Part shown: in pieces, positions 21,969 to 32,864 of the stretch
Layout: each line of letters opens with the position of its first letter
How positions within the stretch are numbered: the first letter of the stretch is position 1
Source of the DNA: Leptobrachium leishanense
Taxonomy: Eukaryota > Chordata > Amphibia > Anura > Megophryidae
NCBI GenBank assembly: GCA_009667805.1
Contig: CM019063.1
Coordinates: 59,008,881 to 59,072,880 of the forward strand
Length of the DNA: 64,000 bases
Direction: 5' to 3'
Position numbers and translations under genes: made by a program
Notes under the pieces: model-generated
Seen by the model: the letters and a program-made list of their open reading frames with translations, nothing else
The model's database searches: none
What the model was told of the DNA's origin: nothing

Positions 21969-23247
21969 ATTAACAGCCACAAAACAACATAAATATTTGT
22001 TTTTGCTTTTCTTGGTGTCCCAATAGGAAATGACAGCAGACTATGGGCTCTATTACATTCTCCGCGCAAAGCAATTTTTTTTGCGCGCAGCGTTAAACAT
22101 TACCGCGCGTAAATTAATGCTGGTATTACGATCCGAGCGCATCTTTTCATCTGTCCGAAGATATCGCGTGAAAAAGCGCGTAAATTAACGCTACGTGCAG
22201 AAATCGGTGGGCAGACTGTTTTTCACGCGATTCAGCCAATCAGAATTAAGAACCACAATTGTCTCCCGTTCAGTTTTTGCACCTGTCAAAATCAATCTGA
22301 GTATATATGCTGCAGCAATAATAAAAACATGCACAAATTCACAATTTTATTGTTTGGGTATGAGTAGAATGTGTAACTATACTTTGCTGTATTTTTTTTC
22401 ATGCTGGTTACATAGTTATATAGGCTGAAAAAAGACATGCGTCCATCGGGTTCAGCCTCTCCCACATAACCTACTGCTGTTGATCCAAAAGAAGGCAAAA
22501 AACCCAGTCTGAATGCTTGCCAATATGCAACATACTGGGAAAAAATTCCTTCTTGACCCCAGAATGGCAGTCAGATTTCTCCTTGGATCAAGAAGCTTTT
22601 ACCCACATATTAAATATTATAACCCTTAATATTCTGTGTCTGCAGGAAGTCATCCAGTCGTTTTTTAAAAGTCTGTACAGACTCTGACCCAACCACCTCA
22701 ACAGGCAGAGAATTCCACAGCTTGATTGTTCTCACCGTAAAATAACCCTTCCTATGCTTTAAGCTAAATTTTCTTTCTTCCAGTCTAAATGGATGACCCC
22801 TTGTCCTATGTATAGTCCTGTTAATGAATAGGTATCAGACAATGGTGATAATGGCCCCGTATATATTTATATAAGGTTATCAGATCCCCTCTAAGCGCGC
22901 CTTTTCTCTAAACTAAACAGGTTAAGCTGGTTAGTCTTTCCTCATAACTTAACCCTTCCATCCCCCTTATTAATTTAGTTGCCCGTCTCTGCACTTTTTC
23001 TAACGATATAATATCTTTTTAAGACAGGTGCCCAAAATTGCACGGCATATTCAAGGTGCGGCCTGACCATTGATTTATACAGAGGCAAAATTATGTTTTC
23101 ATCCCGTGAGTGAACTCCCCTTTAATGCATGCCAGTACTTTGCTGGCCTTGGCGGCTGCTGTTTGACATTGCACATTGTTACTTAGTTTGAAGTCTATGA
23201 TTATTCCAAATCCTTCTCCTGCTTGGATTTCCCTAACTCCGTACCAT

Positions 23248-24087
23248 TTAGGGTATAAATTGCTTTTGTGTGTTCTTCACTCCAAAGTGCATAACTTTAC
23301 ATTTATCTAGATTAAATCTCATCTGCCATTTAAGTGCCCAGTCCCCCAATCTATCTAAATCCCTCTGCAGCGAAGTAACATCCTGCTCACATTGTATTAC
23401 TTTTCCTAGCTTTGTGTCATCTGCAAACACTGATACATGACTTTCAATGCCTATCTCAAGGTCATTTATAAATAAATTGAATAGTATTGGTCCTATAACA
23501 GACCCCTGAGGGACACCACTTACCACTGGTGTCCATCTTGAAAATGTACCATTTATGACCACTCTCTGTACCCTATCTTTTAGCCAGTTTTCTATCCAAG
23601 AACAAGTATTTTCATCTAGACCATTTTTTCTTAATTTAAGTAGTAACCTTTTGTGTGGAACTGTGTCGAACGCTTTGGCAAAATCTAAGTAAATCACATC
23701 CACTGCGACCCCCTGATCTATACTTCTACTTACTTCCTCATAGAACGTAATTAGGTTAGTCTGACATGATCTGTGTTTCATGAAACCATGCTGATTTTTG
23801 CCAATTACATTATACCTCCCAATAAATTCCTGAATATTATCCCTTAGTAACCCCTCAAATACTTTCCCAGCCACAGATGTTAAGCTCACAGGTCTATAAT
23901 TCCCAGGCACAAATTTTAAACCTTTCTTAAATATAGGGATCACGTCAGCTTTTCTCCAATTCTCTGGTACTATTCCTGAAAGAAAAGAATCTTGAAAGAT
24001 TAAGAACAGAGGTTTACATATTTCAACACATAGCTCTCTTAGTACTCGCGGGTGTGAATTCCATCTGGCCCGGGGCTTTATTAACAT
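23248..24087 (-). pseudogene. CR1-A ORF2: reverse-transcriptase domain
   Basis: The 279-codon frame contains the non-LTR RT motifs in order: [51 protein letters not shown] with the first catalytic Asp, GVPQGSVIGPILFNLFINDL, and VFADDTKL with the catalytic Asp pair, then WQMRFNLDKCKVMHFG. It would copy the LINE RNA at the nicked target site. The catalytic residues are all present. The frame is interrupted upstream (24087-24904) and just downstream at 23248, where the C-terminal domain continues in another frame to about 22640. The remainder of the coding region is shifted, so no full-length enzyme can be made. Confidence 0.9.
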
Positions 24088-24903
24088 TCAACATTGTTTA
24101 AATTGTGTAAAACCTTGTCCTGAGTCAACCAGTCACTTTGTATTAGTAAGTTTTTATTAATGAATTTCATGTCTCCTGTTATAGGTTTCTCTTTGATAAA
24201 TACTGAAGAAAAATAATCATTTAAATTTCTGCCTTATCCTGATCTTCAGTTAACAATAACCCTGACTCAGATTTTAGTGAACCTACATTTTCACTCTTGG
24301 GTTTTTAGAATTTATGTACCTAAAGAATCTTTTAGGGTTGGTCTTGCTCTCTTTGGCTATTTCTTTTCATTTTCTAGTTTAGCCCATCTAATCGCATTTT
24401 TACATGCTTTATTGGCTGCCCTATATGCTTTATAGGATGCCTCAGATTTATCAAATTTAAAAGCTTTAAATGCCTTCTTTTTATTTTTCATTTCCTTAGT
24501 TACCTTCCTACTAAGCCACATTGGTTTCAGTCTGTTTCTTTTATATTTATTAACCAGTGGAATATATTGTGACGTGTACTTTTCTAGTGTTAGTTTAAAG
24601 ATATTCCACTTATCCTCAGTGTTTTTCCCGTGAAAGAGTTTCTGCCAGTCAATGACATTGAGAGCTTCCTTTATTTTAATAAAGTTGGCCTTTTTAAAAT
24701 TATATATTTTAGCATGCCCCTTATGAATGTGTTTTTTGAGTTTATTTCAAAAGTCACCATGTTATGGTCGCTATTTCCCAACTGTTCTTTTACATTAATA
24801 TTTGAGAAAAGATCCACATTATTGTTATAACCAGGTCCAGACAGTTATCCTCTCTAGTTGGTGTTTCTACCAGTTTGTGACATGAAGGTATCATTTAAAA
24901 TGT

Positions 24904-25557
24904 TCAGGAACCGGATTCCCTTTGCTGAATTACTAGTCCCACTATCCCAATTATGTCCGGGTAATTAAAATCTCCAATAATTAAAGTGCTGCCATGATGT
25001 GCAGCCTTCCTAATTTGCTCTAACAGTTGTTCTTCCTCATCATTATCTATATTAGGTGGTTTATAGCATATGCCAACCAATAATTGACTTCCCTGTTTAT
25101 TCCCCAACGAAATATTTACCCATAAGGATTCCACATTTCCCTCATCACTTTCCAGTTGTGTAATATTAGGCTTTAAATCCTGATTTACATATAAACACAC
25201 TCCACCCCCTTTCTTATGTTTCCTATCCTTTCTAAACAATGTATAACCGTTTAAGTTTACAGCCCAGTCATGCGTTTTGTCCCACCATGTTTCTGTTATT
25301 CCTATAATGTCGTATTGCTTAGTGTATGCTATTGCCTCTAGTTCCCCCATCTTGTTATTGAGGCTCCTTGCATTAGCAAGCATACATTTAATGTTGTCTC
25401 TACCCACACATGCTGAATGCGACTTTACATTACATGTCTCCACTGTTCTTACATTACCCATCCCCCCGGCTCCACCCCCCTTAGTCTGAACTGAAACCCT
25501 TCCGCTATCTGCTCTGTCTCCATTTTGTAAGATACTGTATCCCTCCCCCCCTTCCAC
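24904..25557 (-). pseudogene. CR1-A ORF2: AP-type endonuclease domain
   Basis: From about residue 55 the frame shows the APE-like endonuclease: CMLANARSLNNKMGELEAI with the catalytic Asn region, IIGITETWW with Glu, LFRKDRKHKKGGGVCLYV, GICYKPPNID, and STLIIGDFNYPDI with the DFN catalytic pair. In an intact element this domain nicks target DNA to start reverse transcription. It ends at 24904 by frameshift within the domain, before the C-terminal catalytic His. About 800 bp of shifted sequence, which still encodes recognisable linker pieces such as KKKAFKAFKFDKSE, separate it from the RT frame. Confidence 0.88.
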
Positions 25558-25641
25558 TAGTTTAAAGTCTCCTCCAACCTTTTAACCATCCTCTCCCCTA
25601 GCACAGCAGACCCTCTTCCATTCAGGTGCAATCTATCACAA

Positions 25642-26553
25642 CTATACAGATTGTACCCCAGTGCAAAATGAGCCCAGTGCTTCTAAAAACCCAAAGCCCT
25701 CCTTCCTGCACCAAGCTTTAAGACACGCATTGACCTCCCTAATCTCCCGCTGCCTTTCCACTGTAGCACGTGGCACAGGTAGGATCTCAGAAAATACTAC
25801 CTTGGAGGACCTCTTCTTCAGTTTACTTCCTAATTCCCTGAAATCATTCTTCAGGTCCTTCCATCTTCCGCTTACTTTGTCATTGGTACCAATATGGACC
25901 ATGACAGCTGGGTCATCTCCAGCCCCTCCCAATAATCTATCAACTCTGTCAACCACATGCCTAACACGGGCACCCGGCAGACAGCAAACTGTCCGGTTAA
26001 GGCGATCAGCGCGACAGATTACCCTGTCTACTCTCTTAATAATAGAGTCCCCTACCACCACAACCTGTCTAGGCTTACTTGCCCTCTTATCCCTCCCTTA
26101 CTTGGTGGGCTGATCCCCCGGCTGTTAGAGGGAGCAGCCTCCAGTACTGCTACACCTGAGCTGCTGCACCCAACATCTTCGCTCTCAAGGGGGCAAATCT
26201 GTTGGTGTGCGCAAGATCAGGACTAGCCAACCTTTTCCTCTTCCCTCCCCCCTGCTACCACGTGTCACTGACACCCAGCTACCAACCTGTTCCCCGGTTA
26301 ACTCCACTCCTCCCACACCCCTAGATTCCTCAACTATACTTTGCTCCGTGAGAAGCAGGCTCCTTTCAAGATTGTCAATCTGCCTCAGCGTTACGATTTG
26401 CCCTTCCAGATCTCCAATACGAGCTTCCAGAAGAGCTACACGTTTACACTTGCTACAGAGATATGGACCCTGGAAGGATTCCTCCAGACATGCATACATG
26501 CAGCAGGATGTGCACTGGGTCAAACCTTCAAGCTTGCTGACACTCATACCCAA
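25642..26553 (-). pseudogene. CR1-A ORF1: zinc finger, coiled coil and SGNH esterase
   Basis: The N-terminal frame (26553-26185, 122 codons) has paired cysteines TQCTSCCMYACLE and YLCSKCKR, a PHD-like finger, followed by a heptad-like segment LEARIGDLEGQIVTLRQIDN. The C-terminal frame (26061-25642, 139 codons) is an SGNH hydrolase: VVGDSIIKRV with the nucleophile Ser, MVHIGTNDKVSG with Gly and Asn, and ends in EGFGFLEALG before the catalytic Asp/His block. CR1 ORF1 proteins with finger and esterase are known, and they bind RNA and are thought to interact with lipids. A frameshift between 26061 and 26185 breaks the reading frame. Confidence 0.88.
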
Positions 26554-26600
26554 AACAAGATAACAAATATATAAACAACAATTGATACCTGTTATTTAAA

Positions 26601-27854
26601 CTCCTGTTTTTTTACTCCACTTGAAAATAGCCCACTTAAAAGTAGACCACCTCAAGCCCCTGTAAGCAAGCTCAGTGAGTTGCCCCTGAGATTATGTAGC
26701 CATACAAGTGAAATCACCTGACAGGCTACACGCCCCCAATTAACAGTCACCAGCCACCCAGGGAAAAAAAACAACCAAAAAGCACAACAGAGGAAAAAAA
26801 AAAAAAAAACAGCAGAAAAAAAAAACAAAAAGAGAATTAAATTGACAAATAAACCAGAGGTTTCTCTCCCTCTAAAGATACAAACCAGACAGTACAGGTA
26901 GAATTCCTGTTTTTAACTCCACTTGGAAATAGCCCACTTAAAAGTAGACACCCTCAAGCCCCTGTAAGCAAGCTCAGTGAGTTGCCCCTGAGATTATGTA
27001 CCATACAAGTGAAATCACTGAAAGCTACACGCCCAATTAACAAGTCACCAGCCACCCAGGGAAAAAAAACAACCAAAAGCACCAACAGAGGAAAAAAAAA
27101 AAAAAAAAAACAGGCAGAAAAAAAAAAAAAGAGAATTAAATTGACAAATAAACCAGAGGTTTCTCTCCCTCTAAAGATACAAACCAGACAGTACAGGTAG
27201 AATTCCTGTTTTTAACTCCACTTGAAAATAGCCCACTAAAAGTAGACCACCTCAAGCCCCTGTAAGCAAGCTCAGTGAGTTGCCCCTGAGATTATGTAGC
27301 CATACAAGTGAAATCACCTGACAGGCTACACGCCCCCAATTAACAAGTCACCAGCCACCCAGGGAAAAAAAACAACCAAAAAGCACAACAGAGGAAAAAA
27401 AAAAAAAACAGCAGAAAAAAAAAACAAAAAAGAAATTAAATTGACAAATAAACCAGAGGTTTCTCTCCTCTAAAGATACAAACCAGACCAGTACAGGTAG
27501 AATTCCTGTTTTTAACTCCACTTGAAAATAGCCCACTTAAAAGTAGACCACCTCAAGCCCCTGTAAGCAAGCTCAGTGAGTTGCCCCTGAGATTATGTAG
27601 CCATACAAGTGAAATCACCTGACAGGCTACACGCCCCCAATTAACAAGTCACCAGCCACCCAGGGAAAAACAACCAAAAAGCACAACAGAGAAAAAAAAA
27701 CCAGCAGAAAAAAAAAACAAAAAGAGAAATTAAATTGACAAATAAACCAGAGGTTTCTCCCCTCTAAAGATACAAACCAGACCAGTACAGGTAGAATTCC
27801 TGTTTTTAACTCCACTTAAAAATAGCCCACTTAAAAGTAGACCACCTCAAGCCC
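26601..27854 (-). repeat. CR1-A 5' UTR: about four tandem 300-bp monomers
   Basis: Units begin at about 26601, 26903, 27204 and 27505 with TTCCTGTTTTTAACTCCACT, and a partial fifth (27798-27854) forms the 5' end. Each has TCAAGCCCCTGTAAGCAAGC, TTGCCCCTGAGATTATG, an A-rich run of 9-18 and CCAGAGGTTTCTCTCC. The monomers differ by a few indels, mainly in A-runs. The position upstream of ORF1 on the coding strand suggests promoter monomers like those of rodent L1. Confidence 0.85.
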
Positions 27855-28340
27855 CTGGTGTATTTGGTTTCGGCCAGAACGTTCAGATTTGCAGTTACCA
27901 CCAGCTTTTAAAAGACGTTAAAATTATGCGCACAAACACCGTTCGTAAAAATTTGCGCATCGATTGTAATACCATCAGCGTACCAGCGCACAAACGCATT
28001 TGCGCTCACAATGTTAAGTATGGAATGCACGCACGAACTTTCGCTCGCGCAGGATAACTCGCGTTAGACGTTAACGCGCATTTTGTTTGCGAACGTCGTA
28101 ATATGATGTTCAGCGCGAAGGGTTTTTCCCCTCGTGTTAATGCGTTTTTGAGCACGTGCAAAATTGTGCGCGAGGAGTGTAATAGAGCCCTATATGGGCT
28201 GGGTAATCTCTAATTAGCTACAGGTGTAGCTGCTACTAATTTTTACCCTATAAGCAGGGAGACACAGCTTTTTCCAGCCCCTTGCTAATATACCTGTCCT
28301 TAATAAACCTAACCACACTGTATTATAAAAGAAACTGGCT

Positions 28341-28977
28341 TTAACCTCCCTGGTGGTATTCCCGAGTGTGACTTGGGGTTAAATTTCACTACCGCAAACG
28401 GTAACCCCGAGCCACACTCGGGCTGGATGCATACTCACCTCCTTCTGGCTCCCTGGCTATCCCCCACAGTGTGATCGCGGCGAGTTGCTTCCTGGTAACG
28501 CTCCCTGCGAGTCACACAATGCAGGGGGCGGGACCAGGCAGCAAACTTAGAAAAAAATTATAATACACTGTATGACCCAATGTGTAATGTTTATGAACGG
28601 CCGCTAGGTGGCACTACAGGATAAGAAACAGACCATACATCGTCTCACCCTTGTTTTCAGGCAGATTTCAGTGTTTTTTGTTGTATTTTTTTGAATATCA
28701 TTTATTTGCATTATTTTGGATAATTATTTTTGGGATAATAAATTATTATGTCGTGTTTCAAACTTTATCAGACTCAGTGTATTTACCATTTTTAAAAAAT
28801 TAATTTATTTATTTATAAAGGATTTTACCAGTAAGAACTCTTGATTGCACGGATTTCAGTGCGTGATTCCTAATTATTACAGCCTAACTATGTACAAAAA
28901 CACGTTTCCTTTAAAAAAAAAATTTAGAGGCTTTTAGACACGAAATTTTGAAAAAGTTAGACCGCCAGGGAGGTTAA
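28341..28977. mobile_element. PB2 MITE, copy 1
   Basis: Bounded by TTAA at 28341-28344 and 28974-28977. Ends TTAACCTCCCTGGTGGT and, reverse-complemented, TTAACCTCCCTGGCGGT. A subterminal hairpin around CCCGAGTGTGACTTGGGG and GTAACCCCGAGCCACACTCGGG follows the left end. The body carries ATCATTTATTTGCATTATTT, shared with 39263-39891 and 47844-48468. Confidence 0.85.
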
Positions 28978-29884
28978 AATCTACAAACTTAAGAGAAAAA
29001 AAAAAATACAAAAAGCAAACGGAATCCGCTAACTTACAGGCGAGCATAACTTTTTTTTTTGGTCAATATTTTTTTAAAGCAGCGCCAGATTTGGACAAGT
29101 AAAACTGTAAATAAATTTTAAAAAAATGAAGTATAAAAAGATTTTCTCCACTTTTTTCCGTAACATTAATATCTGAACATTTTCAAAATGTACTGTCAGA
29201 AAGGATCTCCAAGAAATAAAAATGCAGGTAAAAGTACTTGAGGTTGAAACGATTTTCCTGCCATAAGGGTACGTGACATTAAACCCTATAAATATTCGAG
29301 AGGTTCACTTTTATAGAGGTTTAAAGATCGTAATCGAGGATATTTATGGTATCGAATTTTCTGTGGTTTGATGGTTCATTTTTAAATGTGCTTTTATTAC
29401 TTCGCGTGTTACGCAAAATAATTTACTATCACGCGATGCCTTAATGTGCGGTTTAAAAGTCATCAGTTAGACAGTAATGCAGTTAAGAGCTTGACAAGTC
29501 TCAGAAAGGATATTGCGTCGTCCAACTAAGTTGTCACTTGTTTATTAATGACTGGGTGACTGGGTGGCTTGGCGGCTGTAATTTGTGTGCTATTAATCCG
29601 CCATAATTCAGAGCAGATGCCGCGCATAATCATTTTCCTGGTGTTAGACATTTTTCCTTCGATTACCGTTTTGTTGATCTGTGTTTTTCCTGTTATGTTC
29701 TCCTTCCCTCAACGAGACACGCACGATGCATAACTGTCTTGCCCATTTTATCCCATTGTCTTCCACTATGATGATGCGGTCCAAGAAGAAACATATGCTT
29801 TGGATACCCAAGTGGCTCCTCATCCACCATCTGAATCTCACCCTTTAATTGCAGAATGATTGGGCACCTTTAGCATGTAAATGG
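28978..29884. other. Unassigned, AT-rich sequence
   Basis: No gene or repeat family that I recognise. Confidence 0.5.
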
Positions 29885-30054
29885 GTAACCTTGTGTCCTG
29901 TGTATAGTCCTATTAATGAATAGGTTTCCAGACAATGGTTTATAATGGCCCGTATATATTTATATAAAGTTATCAGATCCCCTGTAAGGCGCCGTCTATA
30001 TTTATATAAAGTTATCAGATCCCCTCTAAGGCGCCGTCTATATATATATATATA

Positions 30055-32000
30055 TATATAGATAGATAGATAGATAGATAGATACGAAAGTCCTGACTGA
30101 CTGACTCATCAATGCCCAGCTGAAACCGTTTAACCTAGGAATGTGAAATTTTGAAGGTGCACTGTTTTTATGATGTAGGCGCCCACTAAAGGATTTTTGG
30201 AAACTCTGCCCCTAAGGGGGTGAAAAAGGGGGTTGAATATTTTAAACAAGATACCTATAGAACAAAAACAAAAGATGTTACAGACGTGAAAATAGGTATT
30301 TAGATTCGTCTTCAAAAATAAAAAAATGTATTTTACCGTTTTTAAAAAATTTGACTGGGGGCGAAAAAAGGGGGTTGAATATCTAGATATATAAACGCGA
30401 AAGTCTTGACTAACTCATCAACGCCCAGCTGAAACCGTTTAACCTAGGAACGTGAAATTGTAAAGGTACACTGTATTTATGACATAGGCACCCATTAAGG
30501 AAGAATTTTTGGAATCTCCACCCCTAAGGGGGTGAAAAAGGGGGTTGAATATTTTAAACAGGATACCTATAGCACAAAAACAGAAGATGTTACAGATGTG
30601 AAAATCGGTATTTAGATTCGTCTTCAAAAATAAAAAAACTTATTTTACCGTTTTTAAAAAATTTGACTGGGGGCGAAAAAAGGGGGTTGAATATTTTAAA
30701 TATTTTAAACAGGATACCTATATCTTACAAACAGAAGATGGGACAGACGTGAAAATCGGTATTTAGATTCATCTTGACAAATAATAAAACATGTATTTTA
30801 CCACTTTCTGAAAATTCCTTGGAGGCAAAAAGGGGGGTTGAATACTTTTATCATAAACAGGAAAGCACGAAAACACATGTATTTTACCATTTTTCAAAAA
30901 TCCAAGTGGAGGGGCGAAAAGAGGGGGTTGAATATTTTAAACAGGATACCTATATCTTAAAAACAGAAGATGTTACAGGCCTGAAAATTGGTATTTAGTT
31001 TCCTCTTGAAAAATAAAAAAACATATTTTACCATTTTCTGAAAATCCAGTGGGAGGGTAAAATGGGGGGGGGTGAATACTTTTAACAGTATACCTATATT
31101 TCAAAAGCCGAAGATGTTACAGGTGTGAAATTTGGTATTTATAATCTTTGTGTGGAGAAAACAAACATGTCTTCACCATTTTCCAAAAATCCAAATAAGG
31201 GGTGGTTGGGGGAAAGGGGTGTGAATACTTTTATCAGTATACTTATATTTCAAAAACCAACCAAATATGTTACAGTTGTGAAATTTGGTATTTACAATCT
31301 TCATGGAAAAAAAAACACGTGTTTTACCATTTTCCAAAACTCCCAAATGGGGGGTGAAAAAAGGGGGTTGAATATTTTAAACAGGATGCCTATATCTCAA
31401 AAACAGAAGATGTTACAGACTTGAATTGGTAGATTCGTCATGAGAAATAAAAAACACTTTTTTTCCAAAAATCCAGTGGGAGGGGAGCAAAAAGGGGGGT
31501 TGAATACTTTTATCAGTATACCTATATTTCAAAACCAAAGATGTTACAGGTGTGAAATTTGGTATTTACAATCTCCTTGAAAAATAGAAAAAACATGTGT
31601 TTTACCATTTTCCAAAAATCCCAACTGGGGGGGGGGGTGAATACTTTGCAACAGGATACCTATATCTCAAAAACAGAAGATGTTACAGATGTGAAAATTG
31701 GTATTTAGATTCGTTTTGAGAAACAAAAAAACACGTATTTTACCATTTTCCAAAATATCCAGTGGGGGGCAAAACTGGGGGGTTGAATACGTTTACTACT
31801 ATATCTATATTTCAAAAACCAATGATGTTACAGGTGTGAAATTCGGTATTTATAATCTTCGTGCAAAAAAAAAACCAAACGCGTTTTACCATTTTCCGAA
31901 AATCCCAAGTGGGGGGGTGAAAAAAATCCTTATGTTTCTTTTAAAAACAATTTTAACAAATCCCAAAATCCACGCGAGCGAAGCCGCGGGCAAAAGCTAG
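30055..32000 (+). mobile_element. Helitron-like element with tandem internal units
   Basis: A start-like segment (CTGACTGACTGACTCATCAA) lies at 30090. A second start, TCTAGATATATAAACGCG, lies at 30382 after A. The 3' end is GCGAGCGAAGCCGCGGGC then AAAAGCTAG, followed by T, which gives a palindrome plus CTAG between A and T as for Helitrons. Between lie about eleven units of about 140 bp, each with ACAGAAGATGTTACAG, TGAAAATTGGTATTTAG and ATTTTACCATTTT. It is non-coding, so it would depend on another element's Rep/helicase. Confidence 0.75.
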
Positions 32001-32219
32001 TATTTATATAAAGTTCTCAGATCCCCTCTAAGGCCCCGTATATATTTATATAAAGTTCTCAGATCCCCTCTAAGGCCCTGTATGTATTTATATAAAGTTA
32101 TCAGAATTTTCTATAAATGAAACAGGTTTAAGTCTGTTAGAATTTCCTCTTAAATCTTAAGAACTTAAATCTTTAAAAATTTGGTTGCCCATCTCTGCAT
32201 TTTTTCTAGCGCAATAATA

Positions 32220-32864
32220 GGGGTTCTTCACAGAGAGCCGAACTTGCCCCGAAAATGCACCAAACAGTGAATTTCCCCATACGGTGCATTTTTGTGGCCA
32301 TTTGGCTATTTAGAAATCAGGCAGTTCGCCAAATTTTGGTGAATTGCCACTGAAATACACTGCTGTTCGAAGGCAGTGAAATCTGCCATAGAGAAGCAAT
32401 GGTTAATCTATTCAGAGACACGGAACAGTGAAATGTCAATGAAATGCCCTGCTGTTCGGTGGTTTCATTCACCAGGTTTAATATTAAATATTTTTAGCAT
32501 TCAGGCGAATCCCATAGGCTTCAATGTTAAAAATATTCCCGTTTTTTTATACAAAATCTATAAAACCATTTATTATTTTAATCTGCAGCAAAAAGTCTCT
32601 TTATTTTTTAGGATATTTTAGGCATTTTTCGAGATTTTTTGATAAAAAAATTCAATATTTTTTTCTAAAATAGATTTTTTTTTCTGTAACAGGCCTCAAA
32701 TTATTATTCATAGAAAATTATATGTTAATTCCAGACATTTTTGTCCAGTAGTTTTTTTTCAAACTGCGTTTCAAATTTGACACTTTCAATAGTTGTTTTT
32801 TTTTTACTTCGGCCTTTTGGCTTTTTCCAGCGGCAGGTCGGCGCTCTGTTCGTGTTTTTTTCAG
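32220..32864. mobile_element. Family G MITE, partial
   Basis: Starts GGGGTTCTTCACAGAGAGCC, followed by GGCAGTTCGCCAAATTTTGG and AAGCAATGGTTAATCTATTC as in 63668-64000. It includes the shared module CTTCAATGTTAAAAATATTC near 32520. The right end is cut by the Helitron-like element. Confidence 0.7.

Larger units (their letters stand above)
22408..27854 (-). mobile_element. CR1-A LINE, apparently full length (5.45 kb)
   Basis: Minus-strand order from the 5' end: tandem 5' UTR monomers (27854-26600), ORF1 (26553-25642), ORF2 endonuclease (25557-24904), RT (24087-23248), C-terminal domain and 3' UTR, and a tail of ATGTAAC type at 22408-22420. Both ends are fixed by the split family A MITE. ORFs carry several frameshifts, so this copy is no longer coding, but its structure is complete. 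Confidence 0.9.
22045..28190. mobile_element. Family A MITE split by a CR1-A LINE
   Basis: Left part 22045-22407, right part 27855-28190. Outer ends are GGGCTCTATTACATTC and its inverted match GTGTAATAGAGCCC, flanked by TAT on both sides (22042-22044, 28191-28193). Joining the parts reproduces the uninterrupted copy at 3900-4640 (reverse orientation) around GCTGTATTTTTTTT and GTGTATTTGGTTTCGG. CTGG occurs at both LINE junctions (22404-22407 and 27855-27858), a likely short target duplication. Confidence 0.85.

Noticed and set aside
26207..26563. Plus-strand frames across CR1-A ORF1, and similar antisense frames at 13.3-16.1 kb and 53.7-57.2 kb
   Set aside because: They are shadows of LINE ORFs on the minus strand, and their sequence shows no domain of its own.
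26601..27854. CRISPR-like array of regularly spaced repeats
   Set aside because: The units are about 300 bp, contiguous and identical across their length. They are LINE 5' UTR monomers in a eukaryotic genome.
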